Assembly (NCBI GenBank): GCA_902362435.1
Contig: CABIWW010000015.1
Location: 1-54,964 of the forward strand
DNA length: 54,964 bases
DNA from: Eubacteriaceae bacterium
Lineage (GTDB): Bacteria; Bacillota; Clostridia; Peptostreptococcales; Anaerovoracaceae
Reading direction: 5' to 3'
In this document: positions 16,967 through 25,477 of the stretch, in pieces
Layout: every line of letters begins with the position of its first letter
Numbering within the stretch: position 1 is the stretch's first letter
The notes under the pieces: model-generated
Database searches by the model: none
Told to the model about the DNA's origin: nothing
What the model saw: the letters and a program-made list of their open reading frames with translations, nothing else
Position numbers and translations under genes: made by a program

Positions 16967-16979
16967 AATTTTGATTATC
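16967..16979. repeat. Left terminal inverted repeat of the inner element
   Basis: AATTTTGATTATC, the exact reverse complement of the right end at 47537-47549. Confidence 0.9.
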
Positions 16980-16997
16980 TTTTTAGAAGTTCTTATA

Positions 16998-17039
16998 TGC
17001 CGGTATAGCCCGTATTTACAGGCTTTTCCGGCATTTTTC
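16998..17039 (+). terminator. Terminator-like hairpin at the left end of the inner element
   Basis: TGCCGG (16999) pairs with CCGGCA (17028), with a nested AGCC/GGCT, followed by TTTTTCG. It can stop transcription entering from the interrupted host operon. Confidence 0.6.
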
Positions 17040-17092
17040 GTATCGGAAGAAACTCACATATATTTTTATATCCGCTTAGGTTTTTGCTTTCA

Positions 17093-17115
17093 AAAGTAGT
17101 AAAGAAGTAGTAAAA
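17093..17115. promoter_or_regulatory. Left integrase arm-type binding repeats
   Basis: AAAGTAGTAAA, then GAA, then GTAGTAAAA. The same pair occurs at 47467-47489 with only the three middle bases changed. Tn916-type Int proteins bind such short direct repeats inside both ends through their N-terminal domain. Confidence 0.7.
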
Positions 17116-17128
17116 CCTTGATTTACTA

Positions 17129-18322
17129 CTAAGCTGCTATCCGCAGCATTTCAGCTTTTGCGCTGTCGAAAGTAGCGTGTGCGTAATAGTTCAGCGTCAT
17201 AGTAATGTTGGAATGTCCCATAATGTACTGTAATGCTTTCGGGTTCATTCCGGCATTTGCCATGTTGGTACAGAACGTATGACGTAAGGTGTGCGGTGTC
17301 ATTACTTTCGGTAGAGCTTCCTCATGGTACTTGTTGTACTTCTTTGCAAGCCCCCTAAACATACCGTCATAATTGGTAGCTGTTTTCGGGTAGCCGTCCC
17401 GGTTGAGGAAAAGGAAGTTGCTGTAACCGTCAATAGTAACAGCTTTTGCACCCCTGCGCCGTTTCAGCACTCGGTTAAATGCTTCATATACTTTTTCGCT
17501 CATTGGAATTTGACGAATACCGCTTTTCGTTTTTGGTGTTTCAATGTAATATCCTGTTTCCGCACTTCTTAAAAGTTGGTGGTCTACATTGATTATCCTA
17601 TTCTCAAAGTTAATGTCAGTATCGGTCAGCCCGCAAAGTTCAGAGATACGAAGCCCTGTCCCAAGCAAAATAATAAGCTCATCATAATACTTCTGATAAA
17701 CTTTGTCATTTTGAGCAAAGGACAAAAAACTTTCTTCCTGCGCTGGTGTTAGCGGAACCTTTGGTTCTGTATCATCTTCAATGACAGTGTTTAACTGGAA
17801 GTCAAAAGGATTTTTCCTTATGCAATCGTCCTGTATCGCTGTGTAAAAGGCAGCTTTCAAGGAACGCTTGTCATTACTGATAGTCTTATAGGAAATTCCT
17901 TTTTCTTTCATGCGGATTGCCCATTCTTTCGCGTCGGACAGCTTCACGCTGTCAATCGGGCAGCCCCCAAGTTTATCTTCTTCCAGTAGCTTCATCAGCC
18001 GCTTGCGTCCGTTTTTCGTATTGTACCTTACATTTCCCCGGTGGCGTATCTGCTTTGCATAAAGTTGGCAGACCGTCATTTTCTTGCCTATGGTGTCTAT
18101 CCCGTCGTCAAGGTCTTTCTGTATCTCTTTTACCTTTTCTCGTAGGGATATATCCTCACGCTTTCCGGCAGGGGTCTTGTCCGTAGGTACTAACTTCCAC
18201 GCATACACAAACTGCGGATTACCAAAGGTATCTATATATTTGTAAGCATATCTTCCGTCTTTTCTCTGGCTCTCTCCCGACCGCAAAACTCGATTTTTGC
18301 TGTCACGTCTTTTCTTTGACAT
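17129..18322 (-). CDS. int: Tyrosine recombinase, Tn916/Tn1549-type integrase
   Basis: A 397-aa integrase that excises and inserts the inner element. The N-terminal arm-binding domain (about 1-75, with the basic opening MSKKRRDSKNRVLRSGESQR) and SAM-like core-binding domain (about 80-170) precede the catalytic domain: the first Arg in GTGLRISELCGL, HTLRHTF (H and R), GHSNITMTLNYYAH, with the nucleophile expected at Y379, the same position as in Tn916 Int. The start follows AAAGGAGCATTGAAA. It is transcribed outward toward the left end together with xis. Confidence 0.96.
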   Translation of the reverse strand: MSKKRRDSKNRVLRSGESQRKDGRYAYKYIDTFGNPQFVYAWKLVPTDKTPAGKREDISLREKVKEIQKDLDDGIDTIGKKMTVCQLYAKQIRHRGNVRYNTKNGRKRLMKLLEEDKLGGCPIDSVKLSDAKEWAIRMKEKGISYKTISNDKRSLKAAFYTAIQDDCIRKNPFDFQLNTVIEDDTEPKVPLTPAQEESFLSFAQNDKVYQKYYDELIILLGTGLRISELCGLTDTDINFENRIINVDHQLLRSAETGYYIETPKTKSGIRQIPMSEKVYEAFNRVLKRRRGAKAVTIDGYSNFLFLNRDGYPKTATNYDGMFRGLAKKYNKYHEEALPKVMTPHTLRHTFCTNMANAGMNPKALQYIMGHSNITMTLNYYAHATFDSAKAEMLRIAA

Positions 18323-18350
18323 TTTTCAATGCTCCTTTCCAAGACGGAAA

Positions 18351-18392
18351 GAGCCTTGATATGCTTATCCCATTATAGCACATTCAAGGCTC
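18351..18392. repeat. 9-bp inverted repeat between xis and int
   Basis: GAGCCTTGA at 18351-18359 and TCAAGGCTC at 18384-18392, with an AT-rich centre containing TATAATGG on the minus strand. It may be an operator or attenuating hairpin at the int promoter. Confidence 0.5.
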
Positions 18393-18402
18393 AATTTCAC
18401 TA

Positions 18403-18606
18403 TCAGATTGTGTCTATGGTATCAATCATTTTTTCAAACTGTTTGCGCTTGATTTGAATACGGTTGCCGTTCATAATAACCCACCCGGCGGCAGGATTTT
18501 CCTCGGCTAATTTACGCAGCTTGTTTTCTCCGATACGGAAGTATTTAGCTGCTTCATCTATCGTAAGCGTGTATTTTTCCCAAATAGGCACGTCGGCGTT
18601 ACTCAT
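18403..18606 (-). CDS. xis: Excisionase of the Tn916 Xis type
   Basis: A 67-aa winged-helix excisionase. It shows the family pattern [31 protein letters not shown] and a basic wing [16 protein letters not shown]. Xis binds near both ends and favours excision by Int. The start follows GGGGGACGATACT. It lies 80 bp upstream of int in the same direction, as in Tn916. Confidence 0.95.
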   Translation of the reverse strand: MSNADVPIWEKYTLTIDEAAKYFRIGENKLRKLAEENPAAGWVIMNGNRIQIKRKQFEKMIDTIDTI

Positions 18607-19015
18607 AGTATCGTCCCCCTTTCAATATTAGGAAAAGTGAATAGTAAAAGGGGCTTTAATCGGACGGCTGTTAGCACAACCTCGCGGGAGTTCCACCCCT
18701 GCCCGTTAAGGCAGCTCTACCCAATGCCTGCGACGCTTTTAACGCTCGGACTATGGCTATAAAGGCTTGTCTACCCTTAGTGCGTGTCGTCGCCCACAAG
18801 CCGCTACACTTGTTCCCCGGCGTGGTGGTGGTCGCTCGACTTTCTCCAATAGAAGAAAAGCGTCATGGCGCACCTGCCGTATGGCTCAACGCAAAAAGGA
18901 CGTATCCGATTTGCCCTATACTGCGTCGCCGTTATCTTGCGTCGCTTTCTTTGTCAAAGAGCAAGTAAGGTCAAGTCAACAGGCAGCGGAAAGGGGGACG
19001 CTGCTTGTGGTTATC
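18607..19015 (-). other. Gene-free 409-bp block between xis and the ORF8-like gene; candidate structured region
   Basis: No reading frame on either strand here has a plausible ribosome-binding site and protein-like composition. The base composition is GC-rich and unlike a simple promoter. On the minus strand there are several short stem-forming stretches (for example GGGTGGAACTCCC near 18690, TGCCTTAACGGGCA near 18705). It lies upstream of xis. It could hold a structured RNA, an untranslated leader or the remains of a lost gene. Confidence 0.4.
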
Positions 19016-19267
19016 TCAAACCTTGAATGAAAGGACAGCCCGCATAAGACGCGAACGCAAGCGGTCGCGTATATCCTCATCTATGCCCCAATAGATATTT
19101 CCGCGCTCATCACGCAGCTTTCGCATAGACAGGGACGCTATGTAGCTTTCGTAATGCTGTACGACAATGTTCATAGCTTCCGGGTCGCCCTTAGTAGCGG
19201 CTATGATTACCGGGTAAGGCAACAAGCCGCGTTCGTCCTGTTCTGATTTACTAATCTGTGCAGTCAT
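19016..19267 (-). CDS. Tn916 ORF8-like helix-turn-helix protein
   Basis: An 83-aa protein with the motif LLPYPVIIAATKGDPEAMN and YESYIASLSMR, then an acidic loop and a C-terminal DRLRSRLMRAVLSF helix. This matches the small HTH proteins (ORF8 of Tn916) that accompany the sigma-like ORF7 and stimulate expression of the excision and transfer genes. It overlaps the ORF7-like gene by 17 bases. Confidence 0.88.
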   Translation of the reverse strand: MTAQISKSEQDERGLLPYPVIIAATKGDPEAMNIVVQHYESYIASLSMRKLRDERGNIYWGIDEDIRDRLRSRLMRAVLSFKV

Positions 19268-19691
19268 AGGCTTTTTCCTCCAAATAGCGTTTTAACAGCT
19301 TCATTGAGCTTGTCCGACGGGACTGTACCGTTGTCCTTGACAGATTACAAAACTTTGCAATCTCGCGTTCGCTCATGTCAAAGAAATAATACAGCAGTAC
19401 GGTTTCCCGCTTTTCTTCCGGCAAACTGTGCAGGGCTTCGGCAAGCAGCTTCGCAGTAATTTCTTTGCCGCCGACAACGAAAGACTGTTCTGCTTCATCA
19501 TCTGCAAAATACTCGTCGCAGACGTAGAGCTGTTTTTCTTCCAGTGGCGACAGGTCAGAAAAAGTAACCTCGCGTAATTGTCGCTGCTTTGTGTCCCTGT
19601 GGGCATTCATAGCTTCTCGCTTCAACGCCAGTTTGCAAAAGCCGTTAAAAGCACAACGGATTTGCCATTGGGTACGAATAGGCTCGTTCAT
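19251..19691 (-). CDS. Tn916 ORF7-like sigma-70 family regulator
   Basis: A 146-aa protein with a sigma region-4 domain (about 90-140: LPEEKRETVLLYYFFDMSER, then EIAKFCNLSRTTVQSRRTSS). The N-terminal half is a poor match to region 2, as usual for this group. In Tn916 the ORF7/ORF8 pair drives transcription through xis and int. The start follows GGAGGTGAGAAC. It lies downstream of a leader ORF and hairpins, where Tn916 has its tet(M) attenuator. Confidence 0.9.
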   Translation of the reverse strand: MNEPIRTQWQIRCAFNGFCKLALKREAMNAHRDTKQRQLREVTFSDLSPLEEKQLYVCDEYFADDEAEQSFVVGGKEITAKLLAEALHSLPEEKRETVLLYYFFDMSEREIAKFCNLSRTTVQSRRTSSMKLLKRYLEEKAYDCTD

Positions 19692-19828
19692 GTTCTCACC
19701 TCCTTTCGCTGCCGCGAAAGCGGTGGAGTTTGAAATGTCCCCTTTCGTAAACCCTCAAACCAACGCACTTCAAAATGGACGTTGGTTTTAGAAATTTTTT
19801 GAAAAAGTTTTTTGATAAAATACAAAAT

Positions 19829-19857
19829 GCGCCCGTCTGCAAATTGCAGACAGGCGC
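19829..19857 (-). terminator. Strong hairpin between leader ORF and the ORF7-like gene
   Basis: GCGCCTGTCTGCAA and TTGCAGACGGGCGC (minus strand) form a 14-bp stem with one mismatch, followed by ATTTTGTATTTT. It can terminate transcription from the leader before the ORF7-like gene, as expected of an attenuator. Confidence 0.75.
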
Positions 19858-19898
19858 AAAGGAATTATCAAAAGTATATGTATGATTTGTGAGTTCAT

Positions 19899-19976
19899 CT
19901 ATGTAGCCAGAATAACCCGTTGGCGGGTAATGGCTTTTTTTGATAACAGTCTATTAGGGCATAGGAAAAAGGACAT
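19899..19976 (-). CDS. 25-aa leader peptide ORF, probable attenuator
   Basis: AGGAGGTATCGTC leads into an ATG and 25 codons: MSFFLCPNRLLSKK then AITRQRVILAT and TAG. The excellent ribosome-binding site argues that it is translated. Its own coding sequence contains a hairpin (ACCCG/CGGGT, about 19917-19931), and a strong terminator-like hairpin follows at 19829-19857. In Tn916 a short leader ORF with hairpins controls tet(M) and read-through into ORF7/ORF8. Here no resistance gene follows, so read-through to the ORF7-like gene is the only visible target. Confidence 0.6.
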   Translation of the reverse strand: MSFFLCPNRLLSKKAITRQRVILAT

Positions 19977-20053
19977 GACGATACCTCCTTGATACCGCCA
20001 TGTCTTTATCTAGTAGGAGAGTTATCGTTAGAATTTAGATAGATAAAAAGAAA

Positions 20054-20080
20054 CGGCGGCTCTGAAAATCAAAGCCGCCG
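20054..20080 (-). terminator. Terminator of the Bce-type operon
   Basis: CGGCGGCT and AGCCGCCG form a stem followed on the minus strand by TTTCTTTTTATC. Confidence 0.75.
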
Positions 20081-20183
20081 AAATAGAATAGGCGCGTGAA
20101 AACCTGTCTGCGTTGCGACGGCTTTTTTTCTTTGCCGTCGTCCGGCAGATGTTCTATACTATGTCAATTTCAAAAATTTCTCA

Positions 20184-20681
20184 TTATCCTTTATTACTTT
20201 TTTGTTTTGTCTTATGTAAAAGCAGGATAACCAAAACAGAAATAGCTATACTGCATAGAATATATGTCCAATTAAAATATGATAGATTTATTAAATTCTG
20301 TGCTGATTGATTTTTAATGAAGTTTGTATATGGTGCGTTACTCTTAATCGCTTCCATAACTCCTACAACATTTATCGGTCTTAAATTGTATAAGTACGCA
20401 CCAAATAAATATATTGCTGCTTTTTCAACGACCGACGGTATTAAAATAGCCAATGCAGCAAGCCATAATTGACATTGCTTGTGGGATTTCTGTAAATATA
20501 ACGCCCCAAAAAGATAGGGCAATATCGCAAGGCAACAGCCCAAGAGGACAATATTCTGATGAAGCCCAAAGAGGGCAAAGAATATGCGGATAAAAAGATA
20601 CGTTCCAAATATAATTAACCAATCAATGAGCAAGCTTTTTATTGGCGTGTGCTTTTTTACTATTTCATTCTGTAACTGCAT
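20184..20681 (-). CDS. Hypothetical membrane protein at the end of the Bce-type operon
   Basis: I do not recognise the family. The 165-aa protein has about four hydrophobic segments (around 16-36, 39-62, 68-90 and 136-157) and an external loop between the third and fourth. The start at 20681 follows GGGAGGTAGTGAA. It follows the kinase gene by 22 bp in the same direction and is the last gene before the terminator, so it is probably co-expressed as an accessory of the peptide-resistance module. Confidence 0.7.
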   Translation of the reverse strand: MQLQNEIVKKHTPIKSLLIDWLIIFGTYLFIRIFFALFGLHQNIVLLGCCLAILPYLFGALYLQKSHKQCQLWLAALAILIPSVVEKAAIYLFGAYLYNLRPINVVGVMEAIKSNAPYTNFIKNQSAQNLINLSYFNWTYILCSIAISVLVILLLHKTKQKSNKG

Positions 20682-20703
20682 TTCACTACCTCCCAAATAG
20701 ACG

Positions 20704-21732
20704 TTACACTTTTGGAAACGTCAAGGTTACGGTTGTTCCACCGTATGAATTGTTTTTAAGCTCCACCGTGATAAATAAGTCAGTTGCCATTTTCTGAACA
20801 AGGTATAAGCCCATACCTGTAGAACGACTAAGGTAACTGCCCGTATCTCCGGTAAACCCCTTGTCGAAAACAAAGGGTAAGTCAGACAATGGTATGCTTG
20901 TGCCGTTGTCTTTGATAGATAAAGAAATCTGTTCACTATTCATACTATCAGCTATGGAAAATATGAGCCGTGGGGCAAGGTTGTTTCCCACATATTTCAC
21001 ACTATTACTGATTATCTGTCCTAAAATGAACATCAGACCTTTTTTGTCAGAAATCACTTGATAATCGTTTTCGGTATATTCAATAGAAAATCCGGCTTCT
21101 TCAAGAAGCGTTAAATTATCTTCAACTGCTTCACGGCAAGTTCCAAGAATTGAAAGCGACTCAAAAGAGTAATCCTTATGTGTAGCCCCAAGCCTTGAAA
21201 AGTATAGAATTTGTTCTATATCCTGTCGGGTATGGTCGCGTACATAAAGCATACGAGTATGAACCAAAGGGGACATTTCATCTTTTCGATTATCCAGTAG
21301 CAAGGTCATAAGGGATAGTGGTTTTTTGATTTCATGCACCCAATTTTCAACATAGTGTTCATAGTCTGTAACTGTAATTTTCTGTTCGTTGATATATTCT
21401 TGCTGCGTCCTCAAATGTTTTCCCAATTCACAGATAAGAGGGCGTATTACAGCGGGAACAGCTTCACACAGTAAGTATTCGTTGGTATCGTCCGGCTCTA
21501 ATAGAAAACGCCGAAAAATAGCGTCTGCCTTGTTACGTTTTCTGATTGATATAGCAAGAGGAATAGCAAGTGCGGCAAATGACACAAAAATTATCAATGC
21601 AGCATAATTTATAAAATAATCAGGGTTAGCCAACCAAGCAAGAAATATAAAGAACAAGTCCAAACAGGCAAGTGTAATAATCCATACCCGGTTAGAGGAA
21701 ATATAGATTAAAAGTATTTTCAACTTATTCAT
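20704..21732 (-). CDS. BceS-like intramembrane-sensing histidine kinase
   Basis: A 342-aa kinase with two N-terminal TM segments (about 14-34 and 40-62) and almost no external loop, so it belongs with the intramembrane-sensing kinases that read their partner ABC permease. The phosphoacceptor is H133 in NWVHEIKKPLS; the ATPase domain has GQIISNSVKYVG, IKDNGTSIP and GMGLYLVQKMA. It overlaps the regulator gene by four bases. It belongs to a complete Bce-type set with the FtsX permease and ATPase just upstream. Confidence 0.92.
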   Translation of the reverse strand: MNKLKILLIYISSNRVWIITLACLDLFFIFLAWLANPDYFINYAALIIFVSFAALAIPLAISIRKRNKADAIFRRFLLEPDDTNEYLLCEAVPAVIRPLICELGKHLRTQQEYINEQKITVTDYEHYVENWVHEIKKPLSLMTLLLDNRKDEMSPLVHTRMLYVRDHTRQDIEQILYFSRLGATHKDYSFESLSILGTCREAVEDNLTLLEEAGFSIEYTENDYQVISDKKGLMFILGQIISNSVKYVGNNLAPRLIFSIADSMNSEQISLSIKDNGTSIPLSDLPFVFDKGFTGDTGSYLSRSTGMGLYLVQKMATDLFITVELKNNSYGGTTVTLTFPKV

Positions 21733-22412
21733 AAGCGCACCTGCTCTTTCAAGCGGTAGCCTTGACCGCGCACTGTTTCTATACGTTCTTCAAGACCAAA
21801 TTCACGAAGCGTTTTTCGCAGCCGAGTAAAATTTACTTGTAATGCATTTTCGTCTATAAATTCTTCTGTTCCCCATAGTCTAATGCATAATTCTTTTTTA
21901 GAAACAATCTTAGGGCTATTTTTCAAGAGAGCAAGTAATATTTTTCCTTCGTTCGGTGGCATAAGGTAAGAGCTATTCCCTACATAAATTGTAAAGGTAT
22001 TCGGGTCAAGTAAAAAACCACCTCCATCAAGTAACCCTTGCTGTACCTGTTCTTCTTTACGTCGAAGAAGATTTTTAATTCGGGCAAGTAAACGTGACAT
22101 ATTACAAGGTTTTGTTAAATAGTCATCAGCCCCCAAGTCTAATGCGTGCAGTTCGTCCTGCAATTTATCTCTTGCAGTCAATACGAGTACCGTACCAATC
22201 TGTTTAGCTTTCAACTCTTTACATATTTCAAAACCCGAACGAAAGGGAAGATTGATGTCAAGCAAAATTAAGTCGGGAAAATATGCTGCTATTTCTGATA
22301 CTGCGTTTTCAAAATCCGATAATCCAATCGTATCATATCCCGATTTTTCTAATAAGTTCAACAGTTCTTCTCGCATATAAACATCATCTTCAACCACAAC
22401 TATCTTTGCCAA
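21729..22412 (-). CDS. BceR-like OmpR-family response regulator
   Basis: A 227-aa regulator: receiver with E8/D9/D10, D52 in LILLDINLP and lysine in LTKPCNM, then a winged-helix domain ending ETVRGQGYRLK. The TTG at 22412 is chosen as start because AGGAGG lies eight bases upstream; upstream in-frame codons lack such a site. It probably activates the transporter genes, whose promoter region carries the inverted repeat at 25447-25463. Confidence 0.92.
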   Translation of the reverse strand: MAKIVVVEDDVYMREELLNLLEKSGYDTIGLSDFENAVSEIAAYFPDLILLDINLPFRSGFEICKELKAKQIGTVLVLTARDKLQDELHALDLGADDYLTKPCNMSRLLARIKNLLRRKEEQVQQGLLDGGGFLLDPNTFTIYVGNSSYLMPPNEGKILLALLKNSPKIVSKKELCIRLWGTEEFIDENALQVNFTRLRKTLREFGLEERIETVRGQGYRLKEQVRL

Positions 22413-22449
22413 TATGTCCGCCTCCTTTCCCATAATATTTATAAGCCTG

Positions 22450-24606
22450 TTAAGAATTGGGCTTGTAATTGAGCTTTCCTATTTCACGATTAGCTGTTCG
22501 AGCAACAGCCACACCGTAAATTACCATAACAAGAACAACAATAACAGCCATAGCAATTAAAAGAGGATAGGACTGTTCAAGGTGTGCCGCTCCTGAATAT
22601 AAATATAGCTGCATGGCATATATCCCTACTGCTCCGCTGATACACGCTAATATAAGAGGAAGCAGGAAATACCATAATACTTGTTGGTTGATAGAACGCT
22701 TAATTTGTTCACGTCGTGCTCCTAAAATAGAGAGTGTTAGATACCTTGATTTTGTAGTTTGCATTTGCGTCAAGAATTGCAGGGCAAGTAATGCACACGC
22801 AATAATCAAAAACATAAATCCCATGTATAGTGTTGTATAACTTCCGGAAATAACATAAAATAATTGTCGCCCAAAATTATTAAGATAGCTTTCGTAATAT
22901 AGACCAGATGGTTTTAACAAATCACGAGCTTCCATAATCGGTAACATTAAACCTTTTGTTTCAACAAGTTCATTAGGAATACAAAAGTTCCAATAAACCA
23001 TACAAGTGTCTGAATTTACAAATTCTGAATATATCTCATCTGAAACAATCAATGCAGTTATAATCTTGATATTTTCATCTGCGGTCAACCCTTTCATCGG
23101 TACAGAGGGAACAAGATAAAATGGTCTTTCGTTGATAGAAAGCAACGCTTCATTATTCGCCTGTGCGTCTGCTGCAATTTGATTTAACAGTGTAACCGTT
23201 TCATCTTGAGCATTACCTAAAAAATCTGGGTTGAGATAATAGACAACTTCATTGTTCCCAAGGCTAATCTGTTTTTCTCCCGCGGCATCCAATAACCGAT
23301 TATAGGAAGATACAGGAAGCAAATAAGGAGAAGAACTACCAGTATCAATAAGACCTAAAAGGTTTAAGGCAGCAGGTTGGTCGGAGCCAAAACTATACAT
23401 ACCATCTTCTTGTGTGGCAGGGTCTACTACATCTTGAGGTAAATGCTGCACGATTTGTTTCCTAAATTTCGACCAATCAACAGGAGAACTTATCCCATCC
23501 GAAGCAGTGGATTTTATATTTCCTATTTCCATACGGTTCAGATTTGATACATAAGGACGAATTTGTTCGTTGGAAAGATACTTCTCAACAATTTGGTCGT
23601 TGCCCATTACAGTAAAGTCATAAACAGAAGTACCTCGTGTCAATTCACTTCCATATGACATTATGCGCACTGAGCCGTCGGTAATTAACATAATAGTAAG
23701 CATCATCAGAATGGACGCTACGCTGATTGAAATATATTTATTAACGACATTTTCATGCAACTGCCGTAAAGTAAATACATAAAGTCCTCTTGTGGCTTTG
23801 TGTTTTATAGAAGCTGCCCATATACTCAAAATTCTTGCAAGTCCTCGAATAAATAGAATTGTTCCGATAATTCCAAGTAAAACGGCAATAAGCAGCATTG
23901 CCCCACTCGCAGCCATAAAATGCTCTACAACAATCCAGTACGCGACAAGCAAAATTACGGTGCCTATAGCAAACGATACGAAACTTACATATGGATTCCC
24001 TGTGCGTTGCTTTTTCGCCATCTCTCCATAAACAAGTTGATGTAGCTCTTTACGGAACAGCTTTCCGCATAGAACAAACAATGCTACAAACTGAATAATC
24101 AAGAAGCCTAACGATGTGAAAATAGCGGCACTTACAGAAAAACTTAATTGGTGTGTAATGATACCATGCCCTACTAAACGCGCGGTTGTAAGACTTATAG
24201 CTTCGGATAAAAAGCCACCGCATACAAGCCCTCCTAAAAGAGCTAAAAACGACGTGATTAGCCCCTCTGTCATTATTTGAATAAATAATTTAATCTTTGT
24301 CATTCCAAACATCAAATAAAGCCCCAGTTCTCGACTACGACATTCAAGTTGATATTTGTTTGCAAATACTACGAGAAAGAACACAAATAATAAAGCACAA
24401 AGATAAACCGTCGGTAAAAGATTAGTAAGCAACCGTTCTACTGCGTCGCTCTCAATTTCACTTAAAAAACGTATTACGTCCTGTTGTCCAAGAGAAAGCA
24501 CTATATAAAACATTGCTACGGCTGTTATCATTGTCAGAAAATAAATTAGGTTTTCGCTACGGCTCCGTTTGGCGTTTCGCCATGTGAGATTAAAGAACAT
24601 TTGCAC
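22450..24606 (-). CDS. BceB-like FtsX-type ABC permease
   Basis: A 718-aa permease with about ten TM segments and one large external domain of roughly 200 residues between TM7 and TM8 (about 310-525), the layout of BceB-type transporters. The opening MFFNLTWRNAKRSRSENLIYFLTM is typical. These proteins recognise peptide antibiotics such as bacitracin or lantibiotics and signal to the BceS-like kinase while freeing the target from the drug. The substrate cannot be read from the sequence. It overlaps the ATPase gene by 17 bases. Confidence 0.92.
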   Translation of the reverse strand: MQMFFNLTWRNAKRSRSENLIYFLTMITAVAMFYIVLSLGQQDVIRFLSEIESDAVERLLTNLLPTVYLCALLFVFFLVVFANKYQLECRSRELGLYLMFGMTKIKLFIQIMTEGLITSFLALLGGLVCGGFLSEAISLTTARLVGHGIITHQLSFSVSAAIFTSLGFLIIQFVALFVLCGKLFRKELHQLVYGEMAKKQRTGNPYVSFVSFAIGTVILLVAYWIVVEHFMAASGAMLLIAVLLGIIGTILFIRGLARILSIWAASIKHKATRGLYVFTLRQLHENVVNKYISISVASILMMLTIMLITDGSVRIMSYGSELTRGTSVYDFTVMGNDQIVEKYLSNEQIRPYVSNLNRMEIGNIKSTASDGISSPVDWSKFRKQIVQHLPQDVVDPATQEDGMYSFGSDQPAALNLLGLIDTGSSSPYLLPVSSYNRLLDAAGEKQISLGNNEVVYYLNPDFLGNAQDETVTLLNQIAADAQANNEALLSINERPFYLVPSVPMKGLTADENIKIITALIVSDEIYSEFVNSDTCMVYWNFCIPNELVETKGLMLPIMEARDLLKPSGLYYESYLNNFGRQLFYVISGSYTTLYMGFMFLIIACALLALQFLTQMQTTKSRYLTLSILGARREQIKRSINQQVLWYFLLPLILACISGAVGIYAMQLYLYSGAAHLEQSYPLLIAMAVIVVLVMVIYGVAVARTANREIGKLNYKPNS

Positions 24607-25372
24607 TTCCTCCCCCCATTTGAGCCATCACTTGTAAAATACGTGCATAAAAATCTTCCTGTGTTTCATTTGGAATTTTACGACGTAACTCATGGAAAAT
24701 AACACCGTCTTGAATGAACAAAATACGAGAACAGAAACTCGCGGCGTTAGGGTCATGCGTGACCATTAGGATTGTGCGTCCACGCCTAAGATTGATTTCC
24801 TGTAACTTCTCCATGAGTAAACGTGCTGATTTTGTATCTAATGCACCTGTAGGTTCATCAGCCAAAATAATATCGGGGTCAGAAATCAAACTACGTGCAG
24901 CAGCTACGCGTTGTTTTTGACCGCCCGACATTTGTGACGGAAATTTAGAAAGAACGTCTGTAATTCCAAGAAAATCTGCTATATCTTTTAGCTTTTTTTC
25001 CGCTGTAACAATGTCAATATTATGAATTGATAAAGGCAATATAATATTTTCTTTACCAGTTAGATTATCAAGTAAAGCAAAATCTTGAAATAGATAACCA
25101 ATCTTGTTGCCACGATATTCAGCCAACTTCGTGCCATCAAAAGAGCTTATATTGGCACCTGAAAGTAAAATTTGTCCAGAGGTTGGTTTAATGACCGTAG
25201 CAATACAATTCAACAATGTTGTTTTTCCAGAACCGCTGGCTCCCATAATTCCCAAATATTCGCCATTCAGAACATCAAAGGTAATTCCGTTTAGTGCTTT
25301 TGTTGGAACCCCCTCTTTGGAATATGCTTTGTGCAAGTCGCGTACTTCTAATAGTTTTTTTGTATCATTCAT
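24590..25372 (-). CDS. BceA-like ABC transporter ATP-binding protein
   Basis: A 260-aa ATPase with Walker A GASGSGKTT, Q-loop YLFQDFALLD, signature MSGGQKQRVAAARSL and Walker B IILADEPTGALD. Its C-terminal tail (after about 215; QDGVIFHELRRK) is typical of BceA. It is the first gene of the leftward operon ATPase-permease-RR-HK-membrane protein. The start ATG lies near TGTGAGGTGTGAGAT. Confidence 0.93.
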   Translation of the reverse strand: MNDTKKLLEVRDLHKAYSKEGVPTKALNGITFDVLNGEYLGIMGASGSGKTTLLNCIATVIKPTSGQILLSGANISSFDGTKLAEYRGNKIGYLFQDFALLDNLTGKENIILPLSIHNIDIVTAEKKLKDIADFLGITDVLSKFPSQMSGGQKQRVAAARSLISDPDIILADEPTGALDTKSARLLMEKLQEINLRRGRTILMVTHDPNAASFCSRILFIQDGVIFHELRRKIPNETQEDFYARILQVMAQMGGGSANVL

Positions 25373-25446
25373 ATCTCACACCTCACATTTTTTGCTTACG
25401 CTTATCTTACGAATATAATTTTACTGCATAAGAAGCAACCACACCA

Positions 25447-25463
25447 CTTACAGTTGTTGTAAG
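25447..25463. promoter_or_regulatory. Candidate BceR-type operator upstream of the ATPase gene
   Basis: CTTACA-GTTGT-TGTAAG, an inverted repeat about 75 bp upstream of the operon start. Bce-type regulators are known to bind TNACA/TGTAA inverted repeats; here the spacer is five rather than four bases. Confidence 0.55.
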
Positions 25464-25477
25464 GTTTATTTGTTTGT

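Larger units (their letters stand above)
19692..20183. other. Gene-poor regulatory interval with leader ORF and three hairpins
   Basis: Apart from the 25-codon ORF at 19899-19976 I see no gene here. It contains a strong hairpin at 19829-19857, one inside the leader ORF, the operon terminator at 20054-20080, and a further hairpin ACGGC/GCCGT near 20116-20148. On the minus strand this is the path from the Bce operon toward ORF7/ORF8. Confidence 0.6.

Noticed and set aside
17129..18322. Integrase of the outer element
   Set aside because: It lies inside the inner element next to Tn916-type xis; the outer element has its own serine recombinase at the other end.
18753..19030. Overlapping plus-strand frames between the ORF8-like gene and xis
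   Set aside because: Two competing frames with Arg/Ser/Leu-rich products and no ribosome-binding site; treated as non-coding.
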